Origin: Candidatus Anammoximicrobium sp.
Lineage (GTDB): Bacteria > Planctomycetota > Planctomycetia > Pirellulales > Pirellulaceae
NCBI GenBank assembly: GCA_012515235.1
Contig: JAAYYU010000075.1
Span: 1 to 64,000, forward strand
Length of the DNA stretch: 64,000 nucleotides
Reading direction: 5' to 3'
Part shown: positions 45,257 to 52,922 of the stretch, piece after piece
Position numbering within the stretch: position 1 is the first letter of the stretch
Layout of the letters: each line of letters starts with the position of its first letter
Position numbers and translations under genes: made by a program
Notes under the pieces: model-generated
Databases searched by the model: none
What the model was told of the DNA's origin: nothing
Seen by the model: the letters and a program-made list of their open reading frames with translations, nothing else

Positions 45257-45483
45257 TCCCAATCCTTTCTCGTCACGGCGACTGCCTCGAACTCCCGCCC
45301 GGAAGGGCGCACTCCAAGCGCCTTCATCATATCGGCCTGAAAGGCCGGTGACCAGACCCGGATGATCAACGCTGGCGAAGGCGTTATCGGATCAGCCGCG
45401 CGGCCAAAGCTTTGCCTCTGGGAACGACCGGGCTTCGACGAAACCAGGACCCGAGGCCTCGCGGTGCGTCGGCAACCCGGCGG

Positions 45484-46431
45484 TCATCGGCGCCTTCGCT
45501 GAACGGCTTTCTGTCCTTCGGACGCGGGGGTAAACATATCCGCCCGCGTGAGCCCCAACTCACCGGCCATGGCCAGCGAGTAATCGAGCTGGCCCATTTT
45601 CGGATAGCGACCGTTGGTGCCAAAGCAGAACTTCACGCCCTGCGCCTTGGCGACTTCCAGGAAACGGCGTTTGGGCAGTCGGTAACCGGAACTGATCTCG
45701 ATCGCGACCCCGTACTTGACCGCCGCGTTGGCGACACGGCGGATACGCGCTTCGGTCCAGTACAGGTCATAGTCCACGGCCAGCGGCGCGGGCAACCAGG
45801 AAACGTTGGCCAGAATGTCGATCGGCTGCTGTTCGAGGATGGCGACGTACCAGTCGACGTAGCGATCCATGAACGCCTGCTTGTCAGCCATGTCGACCCG
45901 CGTCTCGACGTCCTTTTCCCAAAGCTTCACCCGCTGCCCGTCGCGGCCGGGGAACGTCATCGCATCGGTCAGAATGTAGTCCAAGCGGGCGAGCATCTTT
46001 TGCGAGAAGCAGCCGACCCAATCGGTCCACTCGGTCTGCACGCCTCGGTACACCGGCTTGCCGTCCAGCATCGCCAGGTAGCGGCCCAACTCGTCGTCGT
46101 TGCTCAGCACCACCGGATACTTGTTTTCCTTCGTGCCGGCGTGTTCGACGATCCCGAACTTGACGCCGCGCTCTTCGGCCAGCTTCAGGACCTGGTCGAT
46201 CGTGCTGTTGTCCAGGTGGACGTGCAGATCCAGCCGCGGGAGGTCGGCGGCAGGGGGGCCTGCCGGCGGCGTCGATTCGGCGCATCGTCCCGTGGCGGGA
46301 CGGGCCGCCAACGCTCCCAGCCCGGCCAGACCCGCGGCGAGAAACCTGCGGCGGGGGAGCCCGCTGGACGAGAAGACGGCGGAGGCGTGCTCAGAGGGTT
46401 GACGGCGAGGGGAGCGAAGTGGGTTCGTCAT
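45484..46431 (-). CDS. Tat-exported PHP-like metal-dependent hydrolase
   Basis: The product is 315 residues. The N-terminus is polar, followed by a twin-arginine signal (LPRRRFLAAGLAGLGALAA). The mature protein starts with a PHP-type motif, LDLHVHLDN, and continues with IVEHAGTKENK and a C-terminal CFGTNGRYPKMGQLDYSLAMA, where conserved His and Asp side chains of PHP phosphoesterases normally bind metals. A shift of one or more metal ligands relative to standard PHP domains (DxHxH is present; later His residues are fewer) makes the enzymatic role uncertain. GAAGGAAA lies about 7 nt before the ATG. It is divergent from the methyltransferase gene, with 398 bp between. Confidence 0.75.
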   Translation of the reverse strand: MTNPLRSPRRQPSEHASAVFSSSGLPRRRFLAAGLAGLGALAARPATGRCAESTPPAGPPAADLPRLDLHVHLDNSTIDQVLKLAEERGVKFGIVEHAGTKENKYPVVLSNDDELGRYLAMLDGKPVYRGVQTEWTDWVGCFSQKMLARLDYILTDAMTFPGRDGQRVKLWEKDVETRVDMADKQAFMDRYVDWYVAILEQQPIDILANVSWLPAPLAVDYDLYWTEARIRRVANAAVKYGVAIEISSGYRLPKRRFLEVAKAQGVKFCFGTNGRYPKMGQLDYSLAMAGELGLTRADMFTPASEGQKAVQRRRR

Positions 46432-46829
46432 GGTGAGGTTTCCTTCGGTTGGACGGTGCAAGACAGGGATGGCCGTCGGCGCCGGCAGCCAGTCGAGCCG
46501 AAGCCGTGGAATCAACCAGGCAAGCCGGATCGCCAACCCCGCTTATCGTAGCGGAGCCCCGCCAGTCCTGCCACGCGGGGTCCAAGGCGGCGGGGGCCAG
46601 CCTGGTCCCTGGCCGGGGAAACCAGGCGGCCTTGGCAACCGGGCGGCCGCTACCATCGCTTCCGGCCGCCGCGGTTGCCGCCGTCCAACGAGTTACTGCC
46701 GATTCCGGTCTGCCTTTGCCGTAGTCGCTGCGAGCTCCCCCGCTCCTTGCTACCGGTCGATTGATCTGCCGCTTACAATGGCATACGATTCTGGCCATCG
46801 TCAAGCTGCAATGTCAGGCGGGAGGGACA
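46432..46829. other. Divergent intergenic region between the PHP-like and methyltransferase genes
   Basis: This 398-bp stretch should hold promoters for both flanking genes. It is GC-rich, with no palindromic element of the kinds seen elsewhere and no recognisable promoter boxes. The last 20 bp contain GGGAGG, the ribosome binding site of the methyltransferase. Confidence 0.45.
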
Positions 46830-48584
46830 ATGGTGGGGCTGCCGATCAATACCATCCATCAAGGGGACTGCGTCGAGATGCTGCGCCGGCTGGCGCCGGG
46901 TTCGGTGCATCTTGCATTTGCCGATCCGCCGTTCAACATCGGGTACAAGTACGACGTGTACGACGACCGAAGGCGAGCCGACGAATACCTTGACTGGTCG
47001 CGGGATTGGATCACGGGCGTTCATCGGGCACTGCGGCCCAGCGGCACGTTCTGGCTGGCGATTGGGGACGAGTTTGCCGCCGAACTGAAGCTGATCGCCC
47101 AGAGGGACATCGGTTTCAGCTGCCGGACCTGGGTCATCTGGTACTATACGTTTGGCGTCAACTGCCGCCGGGGTTTCAGCCGGTCGCACACGCACCTGTT
47201 TCACTTCGTCAAGGATCCGCGGGATTTCACCTTCAACGAAAGCAATCCGGCCGCCCGTGTCCCGTCGGCCCGGCAGTTGGTGTACGCCGACTTGCGCGCC
47301 AATCCGCGCGGGCGACTGCCGGACAACACGTGGATTCTGCGGCCGCAGGATGCGCCGCGCAGTTTTGCTCCCGATCACGACACGTGGTACTTTCCCCGCG
47401 TTGCCGGAACGTTCAAGGAGCGCGAGGGATTTCACGGCTGTCAGATGCCCGAACAACTGCTGGGCCGGATCATCCGCCTCTGTTCCAACCCGATGGACGT
47501 GGTCCTCGATCCGTTTGGGGGCAGCGGCACGACCCTGGCCGTCGCCAAAAAACTTGGCCGGCAATGGATCGGGATTGAATTATCGGCCGAGTACGTCGAC
47601 CGCGTCCGCACTCGTCTGGAGCAGGCCCAAGTCGGCGCCCCGTTGGACGGCGCGGAAGACCCCCGAAAAAGCGCGCCCACGACGAAACGCGGGAAACAGC
47701 AGAAGAAACTGGTCGCGAGTCTGCCTACGTTCAAAAACAACCGTCCCACGATCCCCGCCGGCGAGCGTGCGGAGTTGACGCGGGCGGTGATCCAAGCGTA
47801 CCAATTCCTGCCCGGCGGTTACTCGGCCGACTATGTGCTCGCCGATCCGGAGTTGAATGCGTCGTTCATCGCCGAATGCGAGCGGCAACAGGTGCCGGGC
47901 GATCCCGTCATCTGGAACCAGATGCTGCTGAGAGTCCGCAAGCAGGGCAAGCTGCCGCGGATTGCCAAACGCCGGTCGGGGCGGACCGCGGACGAGGCGG
48001 ACGATTACGCCTTTGCCAGCGAAGTGGCCCTGCATCGGCTGAGCGTCGATTTTGACACCACACTGGACGGCGTTTTGTGCGATCCGGCGTTGGCCCAACG
48101 GTTCGACGACATCGCGGCCCTGTTCGACCCCGGACAGCACTCGCCGCTGGAATATCGCTGGGCAGCCCTGTCGCTGCGCAAGCGCGCCAAGTGGGCCAAG
48201 CGGTTGGCGACCCGGTTCGAGTCGTGGCGGAGCCAGGAACTGCCGCCGCCGGTGCCGCTGGCCAAGTGGAATGCGGACAAGGCGGCCGAGTACGCCGTTT
48301 CGGGTGTCTATGCCCTGCTCACGCGCCAACGGCATTGTCTGTTCATCGGGACGACCGTGGACGTGGGGCGGCAGATTCAACAGATCCTGCAAACCGCGTC
48401 CTGGAAGGAGTTGGAGCCCACTGCGGCCCACATCGTCCAAGCCAAAAAGGCCGGTATCTTGGGACTGAAGGCCGTCTTGATCCAACGCCTGCACCCGCTG
48501 ATGAACTCGCAACTGCTGTTTCCGCAGACAGCCACCGAGACCACAGACGACCTGGTTACCGATCCGCAAATGCTTTTGGGGTAA
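46830..48584 (+). CDS. DNA methyltransferase with a C-terminal GIY-YIG-like domain
   Basis: The product is 584 residues. Residues 1-270 form a DNA amino-methyltransferase with the order motif IV first (FADPPFNIGY near 30) and motif I later (LDPFGGSGTT near 228), as in beta-class N6-adenine/N4-cytosine enzymes. A Lys/Arg-rich linker and a helical region follow. The C-terminal 100 residues resemble a GIY-YIG nuclease core: SGVYALLTRQRHCLFIGTTV, then VGRQIQQIL with the conserved Arg, and RLHPLMNSQL at the end. The second Tyr is Phe and the usual catalytic Glu position appears to be Lys, so cleavage activity is doubtful; it may serve as a DNA-recognition domain. No restriction gene is adjacent. 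GGGAGG lies 4 nt before the ATG. Confidence 0.85.
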   Translation: MVGLPINTIHQGDCVEMLRRLAPGSVHLAFADPPFNIGYKYDVYDDRRRADEYLDWSRDWITGVHRALRPSGTFWLAIGDEFAAELKLIAQRDIGFSCRTWVIWYYTFGVNCRRGFSRSHTHLFHFVKDPRDFTFNESNPAARVPSARQLVYADLRANPRGRLPDNTWILRPQDAPRSFAPDHDTWYFPRVAGTFKEREGFHGCQMPEQLLGRIIRLCSNPMDVVLDPFGGSGTTLAVAKKLGRQWIGIELSAEYVDRVRTRLEQAQVGAPLDGAEDPRKSAPTTKRGKQQKKLVASLPTFKNNRPTIPAGERAELTRAVIQAYQFLPGGYSADYVLADPELNASFIAECERQQVPGDPVIWNQMLLRVRKQGKLPRIAKRRSGRTADEADDYAFASEVALHRLSVDFDTTLDGVLCDPALAQRFDDIAALFDPGQHSPLEYRWAALSLRKRAKWAKRLATRFESWRSQELPPPVPLAKWNADKAAEYAVSGVYALLTRQRHCLFIGTTVDVGRQIQQILQTASWKELEPTAAHIVQAKKAGILGLKAVLIQRLHPLMNSQLLFPQTATETTDDLVTDPQMLLG

Positions 48585-48717
48585 TTGCTTGCGTCATGCC
48601 GAGGAGCCGTGCGGGCAGGCCTTGATCGATAAAGTCGGGGCAATAACTACTCGGATGCTCGGCGAACAGTTTGAGTACTTTTCGGTCTCTCGTTCGCTTA
48701 AGTGATTGTGGCGGCAG

Positions 48718-49239
48718 ATGGAAACGGCGACGACGCCAGACACGACAGGCTTCGATCCTGCGCAACTGATCGAGAAGTATCAAGTTGGCGTGTGGCGTTA
48801 TCTGCGGGCCCTGGGCTGTGAGCCGGCGTTGGCGGACGACTTGACCCAGGAGACGTTTCTGTCGGTGCTGCGGCATCCCTTTACGGATTTTGGCGCCCCA
48901 GCGACTGCGGCTTACCTGCGCAAGATCGCCCACAACGAGTTCATTTCCTCGCGGCGGAGGGCGGGCAAGGTCATTGCGGTCGAGAACATCGAGGAGTTCG
49001 ATCAGGCCTGGGAGCAGTGGGCCGGAGACGACGATGGAGAGGCAAAAGTGGAGGCCTTGCGTGAATGCCTCCAGGAGTTGACGCCACGGGCTCGACTGGC
49101 ACTGGACCTGCGGTTCCAGAAGCGGGAGTCGCGGGCGAACATTGCAGCAGCGTTGGGCATTTCCGAACACGGCGCAAAGAACCTGATGCAGCGGGCTAAA
49201 CAAGCGTTGCGAAAGTGCATCGAGGGCAGAGCACGGTGA
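48718..49239 (+). CDS. ECF-type RNA polymerase sigma factor
   Basis: The product is 173 residues, the normal size of an ECF sigma factor. Region 2 is visible at LADDLTQETFLSVLRHPF and the following RKIAHNEFISSRRR, and region 4 at ESRANIAAALGISEHGAKNLMQRAKQAL, a helix-turn-helix for -35 recognition. It would direct polymerase to a small regulon when released from an anti-sigma factor. Its stop overlaps the GTG start of the following membrane DUF1549/DUF1553 gene by 4 nt, so the two are translationally coupled, and that protein's cytoplasmic N-terminus is a candidate anti-sigma region. No strong ribosome binding site is visible; a GTG 12 nt upstream is an alternative start. Confidence 0.93.
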   Translation: METATTPDTTGFDPAQLIEKYQVGVWRYLRALGCEPALADDLTQETFLSVLRHPFTDFGAPATAAYLRKIAHNEFISSRRRAGKVIAVENIEEFDQAWEQWAGDDDGEAKVEALRECLQELTPRARLALDLRFQKRESRANIAAALGISEHGAKNLMQRAKQALRKCIEGRAR

Positions 49240-51398
49240 ACGCGGAGTACGACGATCGAATCCTGGAGGCGGGCCTGGAGGAGGTCCTGGGCGGCCATTA
49301 TCCGCCCGACCTCACGTCTGCCATCCTGCAGACGTGGGAAGCCCGGCAGCAGGCGGCCATGCGGGCCGCCTCGGCGGCGGAGGACGATGCACTGCCACGA
49401 CTCGCTGCCGCGGCCGTCCTGCCGGTCGCGCCCCCCGTGCATTCGCTCACCGAGCCTGAACCACCTCCACGGAACGGCACGGCGAGCCTACCGTTGGCGC
49501 CAAGCCTTCGCGCCCGACAAGATGCCCGCCACCACTGGCTGCCGCTGGCCTTGGCAATCAGTCTGCTGGCGGCGGCGGTGCTCCTGGGCGTCTATGCAGC
49601 GCGGCAGCTGGGAGAGGTTCCCGGTCGGCCGCTGGCCCAGCCCGGTGTTAGCGGCCAGCCTGGTGTTAGCGGCCAGCCTGACGGGAACGGCTCCGATGCT
49701 GGCATGACCGCGATCGAGCGTCCCGAACTCGCAGTCACGCCGAGGTCGCGCGACCAGGACGCGCCGAGTTTCCACCTGGAGCGTCCGGATGGACCCGTCA
49801 GCCAGCCGGAATTGGCGGTTACGCCCTCCGCGGTCTTGCCTCGCGCCGCCATCGAATCCCCGGCGGACGCCCCGCAACCGGCGCCCCAGCCGCGCAAGCC
49901 CTCGGCCGACGCCGACGTGATTGCCTCGATCAACGACGTGCTGCGGCAGGCCTGGCGAGACCACAGCGTGACACCGGCGCCGGCCCTGGCGGATGAAGAC
50001 TGGTGTGAACGAGTGTATCTGAAGTTGGCCCGACGGCGTCCCTCCAGCGACGAACTGAAGCAGTTTGCGCGGGACAAGCAGAAGGACCAGACGCATCGCC
50101 GAGCACTGATCGACCGCTTGCTGGCGAGCGAGGAATTCGCCCGGCACTGGGCGCAATTGTGGTCCGACTCGCTAACGGGGCCTGCCGGGAACGACGCCGA
50201 CGGCAGCCGGTTCAGCCGGGAGGCCTTGACGGGCTACTTGGCGGCGGCGATCCAGGCGGACAAACCGCAAGCGCAAATCGTGTTTGAGTTGTTGGCCGCC
50301 AGCGGTGCGAACCGGCCGGACGCGGCAGACTTCAACGGAGCGGTCAATTTCATCTTGGCGGGAGCCAATCAACAGGCCAAGGAAGCGACCGACCGCACCG
50401 CCCGCGTCTTTTTGGGCAAGCAGTTGGTCTGCACCAGCTGCCACGATCATCCGCACGGCGGCGGGGAACAGGGCGACTTCTGGAAACTCAACGCCTTCTT
50501 CCGCCAGTTGCGGATCGAGCGCGGCACCGACTCGGAAGTGCTCGTCCTGTCGGATACGGATTTTCCGGGCGCGAGCGGGGCCGTCAAGGATGCGGAGCTG
50601 TTCTATCGTCTGCCGGACGGCCGCTTGGGAATGGCCTATCCGGAGTTGAACGGTCAAGCCATCCCGCACAGCGGCTTGCTGAGCGACGTCAATCGGCGGC
50701 GTGAGTTGGCCAAGCTGGTCGTGACTTCGAAAGATTTTCGCCGGGCCGCGGTCAACCGCGTTTGGAGTTGGCTGTTCGGCTACGGATTCACCCAGCCGGT
50801 GGACGACATGGGTCCGCACAATCCCCCGTCGCACCCCGAGTTGCTGGAGCGGTTGGCCGATGAGTTCGCGGCTCATGACTTCAACACCAAGGGGCTTGTC
50901 CGCTGGATCGTGCTCAGCGAGCCGTTCGGTTTGTCGGGCAAGCGGATGCCCGAAAGCTGGTTGGATGCTCCGGAAACGGGCGGGGCTCCGTTGTTCGCCC
51001 GCTACTACGCACCTGGGGCCGGCGATCGGGACGTGTACAAGCTGTTGGTTCAAGCCGCCCACCGGCGGCCGGTCGCGGAATATGCGTCGACCAGCGCGAT
51101 GGCCCGCCGGTCGTGGCTGAGGCCGAGCGTGGAACCGCCCCAGATCATCGCCGCGCTGCCCGACAGCCAGTGGCCCGGCCCGGCTTGGCTTCCCAAGCTG
51201 GCCCGCAGCCGCCTGGCGCCGGAGAAGAAGATCGAGCACGTGTTCTTGTCCGTCTTGGACCGCAGTCCCACGGCGCGGGAAATGACCGCCGCCAAACTCG
51301 TCCTGGCGGATCGGCTGGGCGATCCATCCGCGATCCGGGAAATCTGGCGGACGCTGCTCGCCAGCCGCCCGGCAGCGCCTGCTCCCGGTCAGTTCTGA
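49236..51398 (+). CDS. Membrane-anchored DUF1549/DUF1553 protein coupled to an ECF sigma factor
   Basis: The product is 720 residues from a GTG start (CGAGGGC upstream). The N-terminal 100 residues are cytoplasmic (DDRILEAGLEEVLGGHYPPDLT), with one membrane helix at 101-121. A Pro-rich periplasmic linker follows, containing the hexapeptide GVSGQP twice from an 18-bp tandem repeat. Then come DUF1549 (DWCERVYLKLARRRPSSDELKQF; C399-TSC-H403, a CxxCH haem-type motif) and DUF1553 (VNRVWSWLFGYGFTQP, HNPPSHPELLERL). The sigma gene just upstream overlaps by 4 nt, so the N-terminus may bind it, making the whole protein a membrane sensor for the sigma factor; this is inference. CxxCH can bind haem c but may also hold a disulfide or metal here. 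Confidence 0.9.
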   Translation: MNAEYDDRILEAGLEEVLGGHYPPDLTSAILQTWEARQQAAMRAASAAEDDALPRLAAAAVLPVAPPVHSLTEPEPPPRNGTASLPLAPSLRARQDARHHWLPLALAISLLAAAVLLGVYAARQLGEVPGRPLAQPGVSGQPGVSGQPDGNGSDAGMTAIERPELAVTPRSRDQDAPSFHLERPDGPVSQPELAVTPSAVLPRAAIESPADAPQPAPQPRKPSADADVIASINDVLRQAWRDHSVTPAPALADEDWCERVYLKLARRRPSSDELKQFARDKQKDQTHRRALIDRLLASEEFARHWAQLWSDSLTGPAGNDADGSRFSREALTGYLAAAIQADKPQAQIVFELLAASGANRPDAADFNGAVNFILAGANQQAKEATDRTARVFLGKQLVCTSCHDHPHGGGEQGDFWKLNAFFRQLRIERGTDSEVLVLSDTDFPGASGAVKDAELFYRLPDGRLGMAYPELNGQAIPHSGLLSDVNRRRELAKLVVTSKDFRRAAVNRVWSWLFGYGFTQPVDDMGPHNPPSHPELLERLADEFAAHDFNTKGLVRWIVLSEPFGLSGKRMPESWLDAPETGGAPLFARYYAPGAGDRDVYKLLVQAAHRRPVAEYASTSAMARRSWLRPSVEPPQIIAALPDSQWPGPAWLPKLARSRLAPEKKIEHVFLSVLDRSPTAREMTAAKLVLADRLGDPSAIREIWRTLLASRPAAPAPGQF
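49644..49679. repeat. 18-bp tandem repeat in the periplasmic linker
   Basis: GGTGTTAGCGGCCAGCCT occurs twice head to tail and encodes the hexapeptide GVSGQP twice in the periplasmic Pro-rich linker of the membrane DUF1549 protein. Such tracts can change length by slippage. Confidence 0.9.
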
Positions 51399-51531
51399 CC
51401 GTTGCGGCGGGAATCTCGTCACGAAAGACGCTAAACTGCTTTAGCCAGTTTTCAGGTGCCACACATGAGCCCTCCGGACGAGTCAACCCCGCCGCCAACC
51501 GCCGGCATGGCAGCGGAGGAGGCGCAAGCCT

Positions 51532-51660
51532 ATGGAACGGATTCGTCGGTGGGTGAGCGAGTTTGCCGAGGTTTTGGAATCTCCTGAACTGTTTGAAGAC
51601 TTGCAGGCGATCCTGCTTCGGCACGGAAAGCCGCGCGGGCGCAGGAGGCGTCGGAAGTGA
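51532..51660 (+). CDS. Small basic protein of 42 residues (smORF)
   Basis: A 42-residue frame begins MERIRRWVSEFAEVLESPEL and ends with the very basic GKPRGRRRRRK. Its support is a strong ribosome binding site, GGAGGAGG about 8 nt before the ATG, a purine-rich leader not usual for chance frames. The N-terminal 30 residues would form an amphipathic helix, and the Arg-rich tail suggests RNA, DNA or membrane contact. It lies 133 bp after the DUF1549 protein and converges on the DUF447 gene, whose stop lies 66 bp further on. No family is recognised. Conservation in related genomes would decide whether it is real. Confidence 0.55.
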   Translation: MERIRRWVSEFAEVLESPELFEDLQAILLRHGKPRGRRRRRK

Positions 51661-51726
51661 TGTCGTCCTGCATGGCGAGGCAAGACCATGCTGGTCGCCA
51701 GCACGGTTCAGGCTAGTTTGCGCACA

Positions 51727-52293
51727 TCACAGGTTCAGTTGGTGCGCCACGTACTCGTCCAGGAACTGAAACGCGCGGCGTTCCTGCTCGCCGGCCGTCT
51801 TTTCCACCAGCACGGCCAACCGGCGAAACTCGGCGCAGATCTCCTGCGGCGGCACGTGCTCAAGACGTGTGGCCAGGATCGCGGCTTCCAGCACCGCATG
51901 TTTGGCCCGATTGAATCCGAAGAAATCGCGGATGCGGCCTTTCGCCACCACGTCACAGGCGATCGTAGTCCGCGCGGCGCGATCGTCCAGCGACGTGACC
52001 TGGAACTCGTACCAGCGGCAGGCCTCCGCGATCACGAACCCCTGCACCTTTTTGGCTTTGACCAGCCGCGGCAGGGGTGCCAATTGGTGTACCGCTGCCC
52101 GCGCCAGCATCTCGACGTCGTCCGTCACGTGCAACACGCCCTGAGCCGTGCGTTTCAGGTTGTCATAGGTGCCCGATGTCTGGTACGGGCGAAGCACGAA
52201 TTGACGCATCTGCGGGTCGACCAGCGGTCCCATCGGCGCGATGTCAGGCGTGCCGTCGGCGTTGATCGTGGTCACGAGCGATTCGAGGATCAT
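51727..52293 (-). CDS. DUF447 (flavin-binding split-barrel) protein
   Basis: The product is 188 residues and matches DUF447: MILESLVTTINADGTPDIAPMGP, then the FMN-type TSGTYDNLKRTAQGVLHVTDDVEMLARAA and a C-terminal helical tail. DUF447 proteins are known from archaea and methylotrophs, where they have a split-barrel FMN-binding fold. The start overlaps the stop of the glutamine amidotransferase gene (ATGA), so it is translationally coupled to pabA and pabB. Because p-aminobenzoate is a precursor of both folate and tetrahydromethanopterin, and Planctomycetota carry tetrahydromethanopterin-linked C1 genes, a role in that cofactor route is a sensible hypothesis but not shown here. Confidence 0.9.
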   Translation of the reverse strand: MILESLVTTINADGTPDIAPMGPLVDPQMRQFVLRPYQTSGTYDNLKRTAQGVLHVTDDVEMLARAAVHQLAPLPRLVKAKKVQGFVIAEACRWYEFQVTSLDDRAARTTIACDVVAKGRIRDFFGFNRAKHAVLEAAILATRLEHVPPQEICAEFRRLAVLVEKTAGEQERRAFQFLDEYVAHQLNL

Positions 52294-52922
52294 GCTGAGG
52301 TTCCCTGTTCCTGCCATTCATTATCTATTCCCGGCAGCACTTCGGGAACCGTTTCCCCGCAGCGCCGCAGGAATCTGGCCAGCAGCACGTAGCCGCAAGC
52401 GGTGAGAATCGCTTCCGGGTGAAACTGCAGGCCGATCAACGGCAGTGCCCGGTGCCGCAGAGCCATCACCACGCCGTCCGCCGTGCGGGCCGTCACGGCC
52501 AGGCTGGGCGGCAAGCTGGCTTCGTCCACGACCAGCGAGTGATAGCGGCAGGCCGGAAACGGATTCGGCAAGCCGCCGAACTCATCCTGCCCGTCGTGAA
52601 ACACGGGGCTGATGCGTCCGTGCATCGGCTCCGGGGCCCGGACGATCTCCGCGCCCAACGCCGCCGCCAGGGTTTGGTGCCCCAGGCAGACGCCCAGCAT
52701 GGGGATCGTCGCGTGAAATTGCCGGACCAGTTCCAGCGAACAGCCCGCTTCGCGCGGCGTACACGGGCCGGGCGAGAGCACGATCGCGCGGGGCTGACAC
52801 CGCGGGACTTCGTCCAGACGGATCGCGTCGTTTCGCACCACGACCGTCTCCTGGCCCAGCCGCCGGAAATAACGGGCCAGGTTGTGGACGAAGCTGTCGT
52901 AGTTGTCGATCAGCAGAATCAC
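52290..52922 (-). CDS. pabA: Glutamine amidotransferase subunit of aminodeoxychorismate synthase
   Basis: The product is 210 residues. Class I glutamine amidotransferase features are intact: LLIDNYDSFVHNLARYF at the start, oxyanion-hole region LSPGPCTP, nucleophile Cys in GVCLGHQTLAAALGA, and the His-Glu pair in LQFHPEAILTACG. It supplies ammonia to PabB for aminodeoxychorismate; TrpG is a close homologue and amphibolic use for anthranilate is possible, but no trp genes are adjacent. Its GTG start overlaps the pabB stop by 4 nt and its stop overlaps the DUF447 start by 4 nt, so the three genes form a tightly coupled operon. Confidence 0.93.
   Translation of the reverse strand: MILLIDNYDSFVHNLARYFRRLGQETVVVRNDAIRLDEVPRCQPRAIVLSPGPCTPREAGCSLELVRQFHATIPMLGVCLGHQTLAAALGAEIVRAPEPMHGRISPVFHDGQDEFGGLPNPFPACRYHSLVVDEASLPPSLAVTARTADGVVMALRHRALPLIGLQFHPEAILTACGYVLLARFLRRCGETVPEVLPGIDNEWQEQGTSA

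Noticed and set aside
43421..45340. Plus-strand frame opposite the large phosphohexomutase
   Set aside because: The minus strand has clear phosphohexomutase motifs; the plus frame is a mirror of them.
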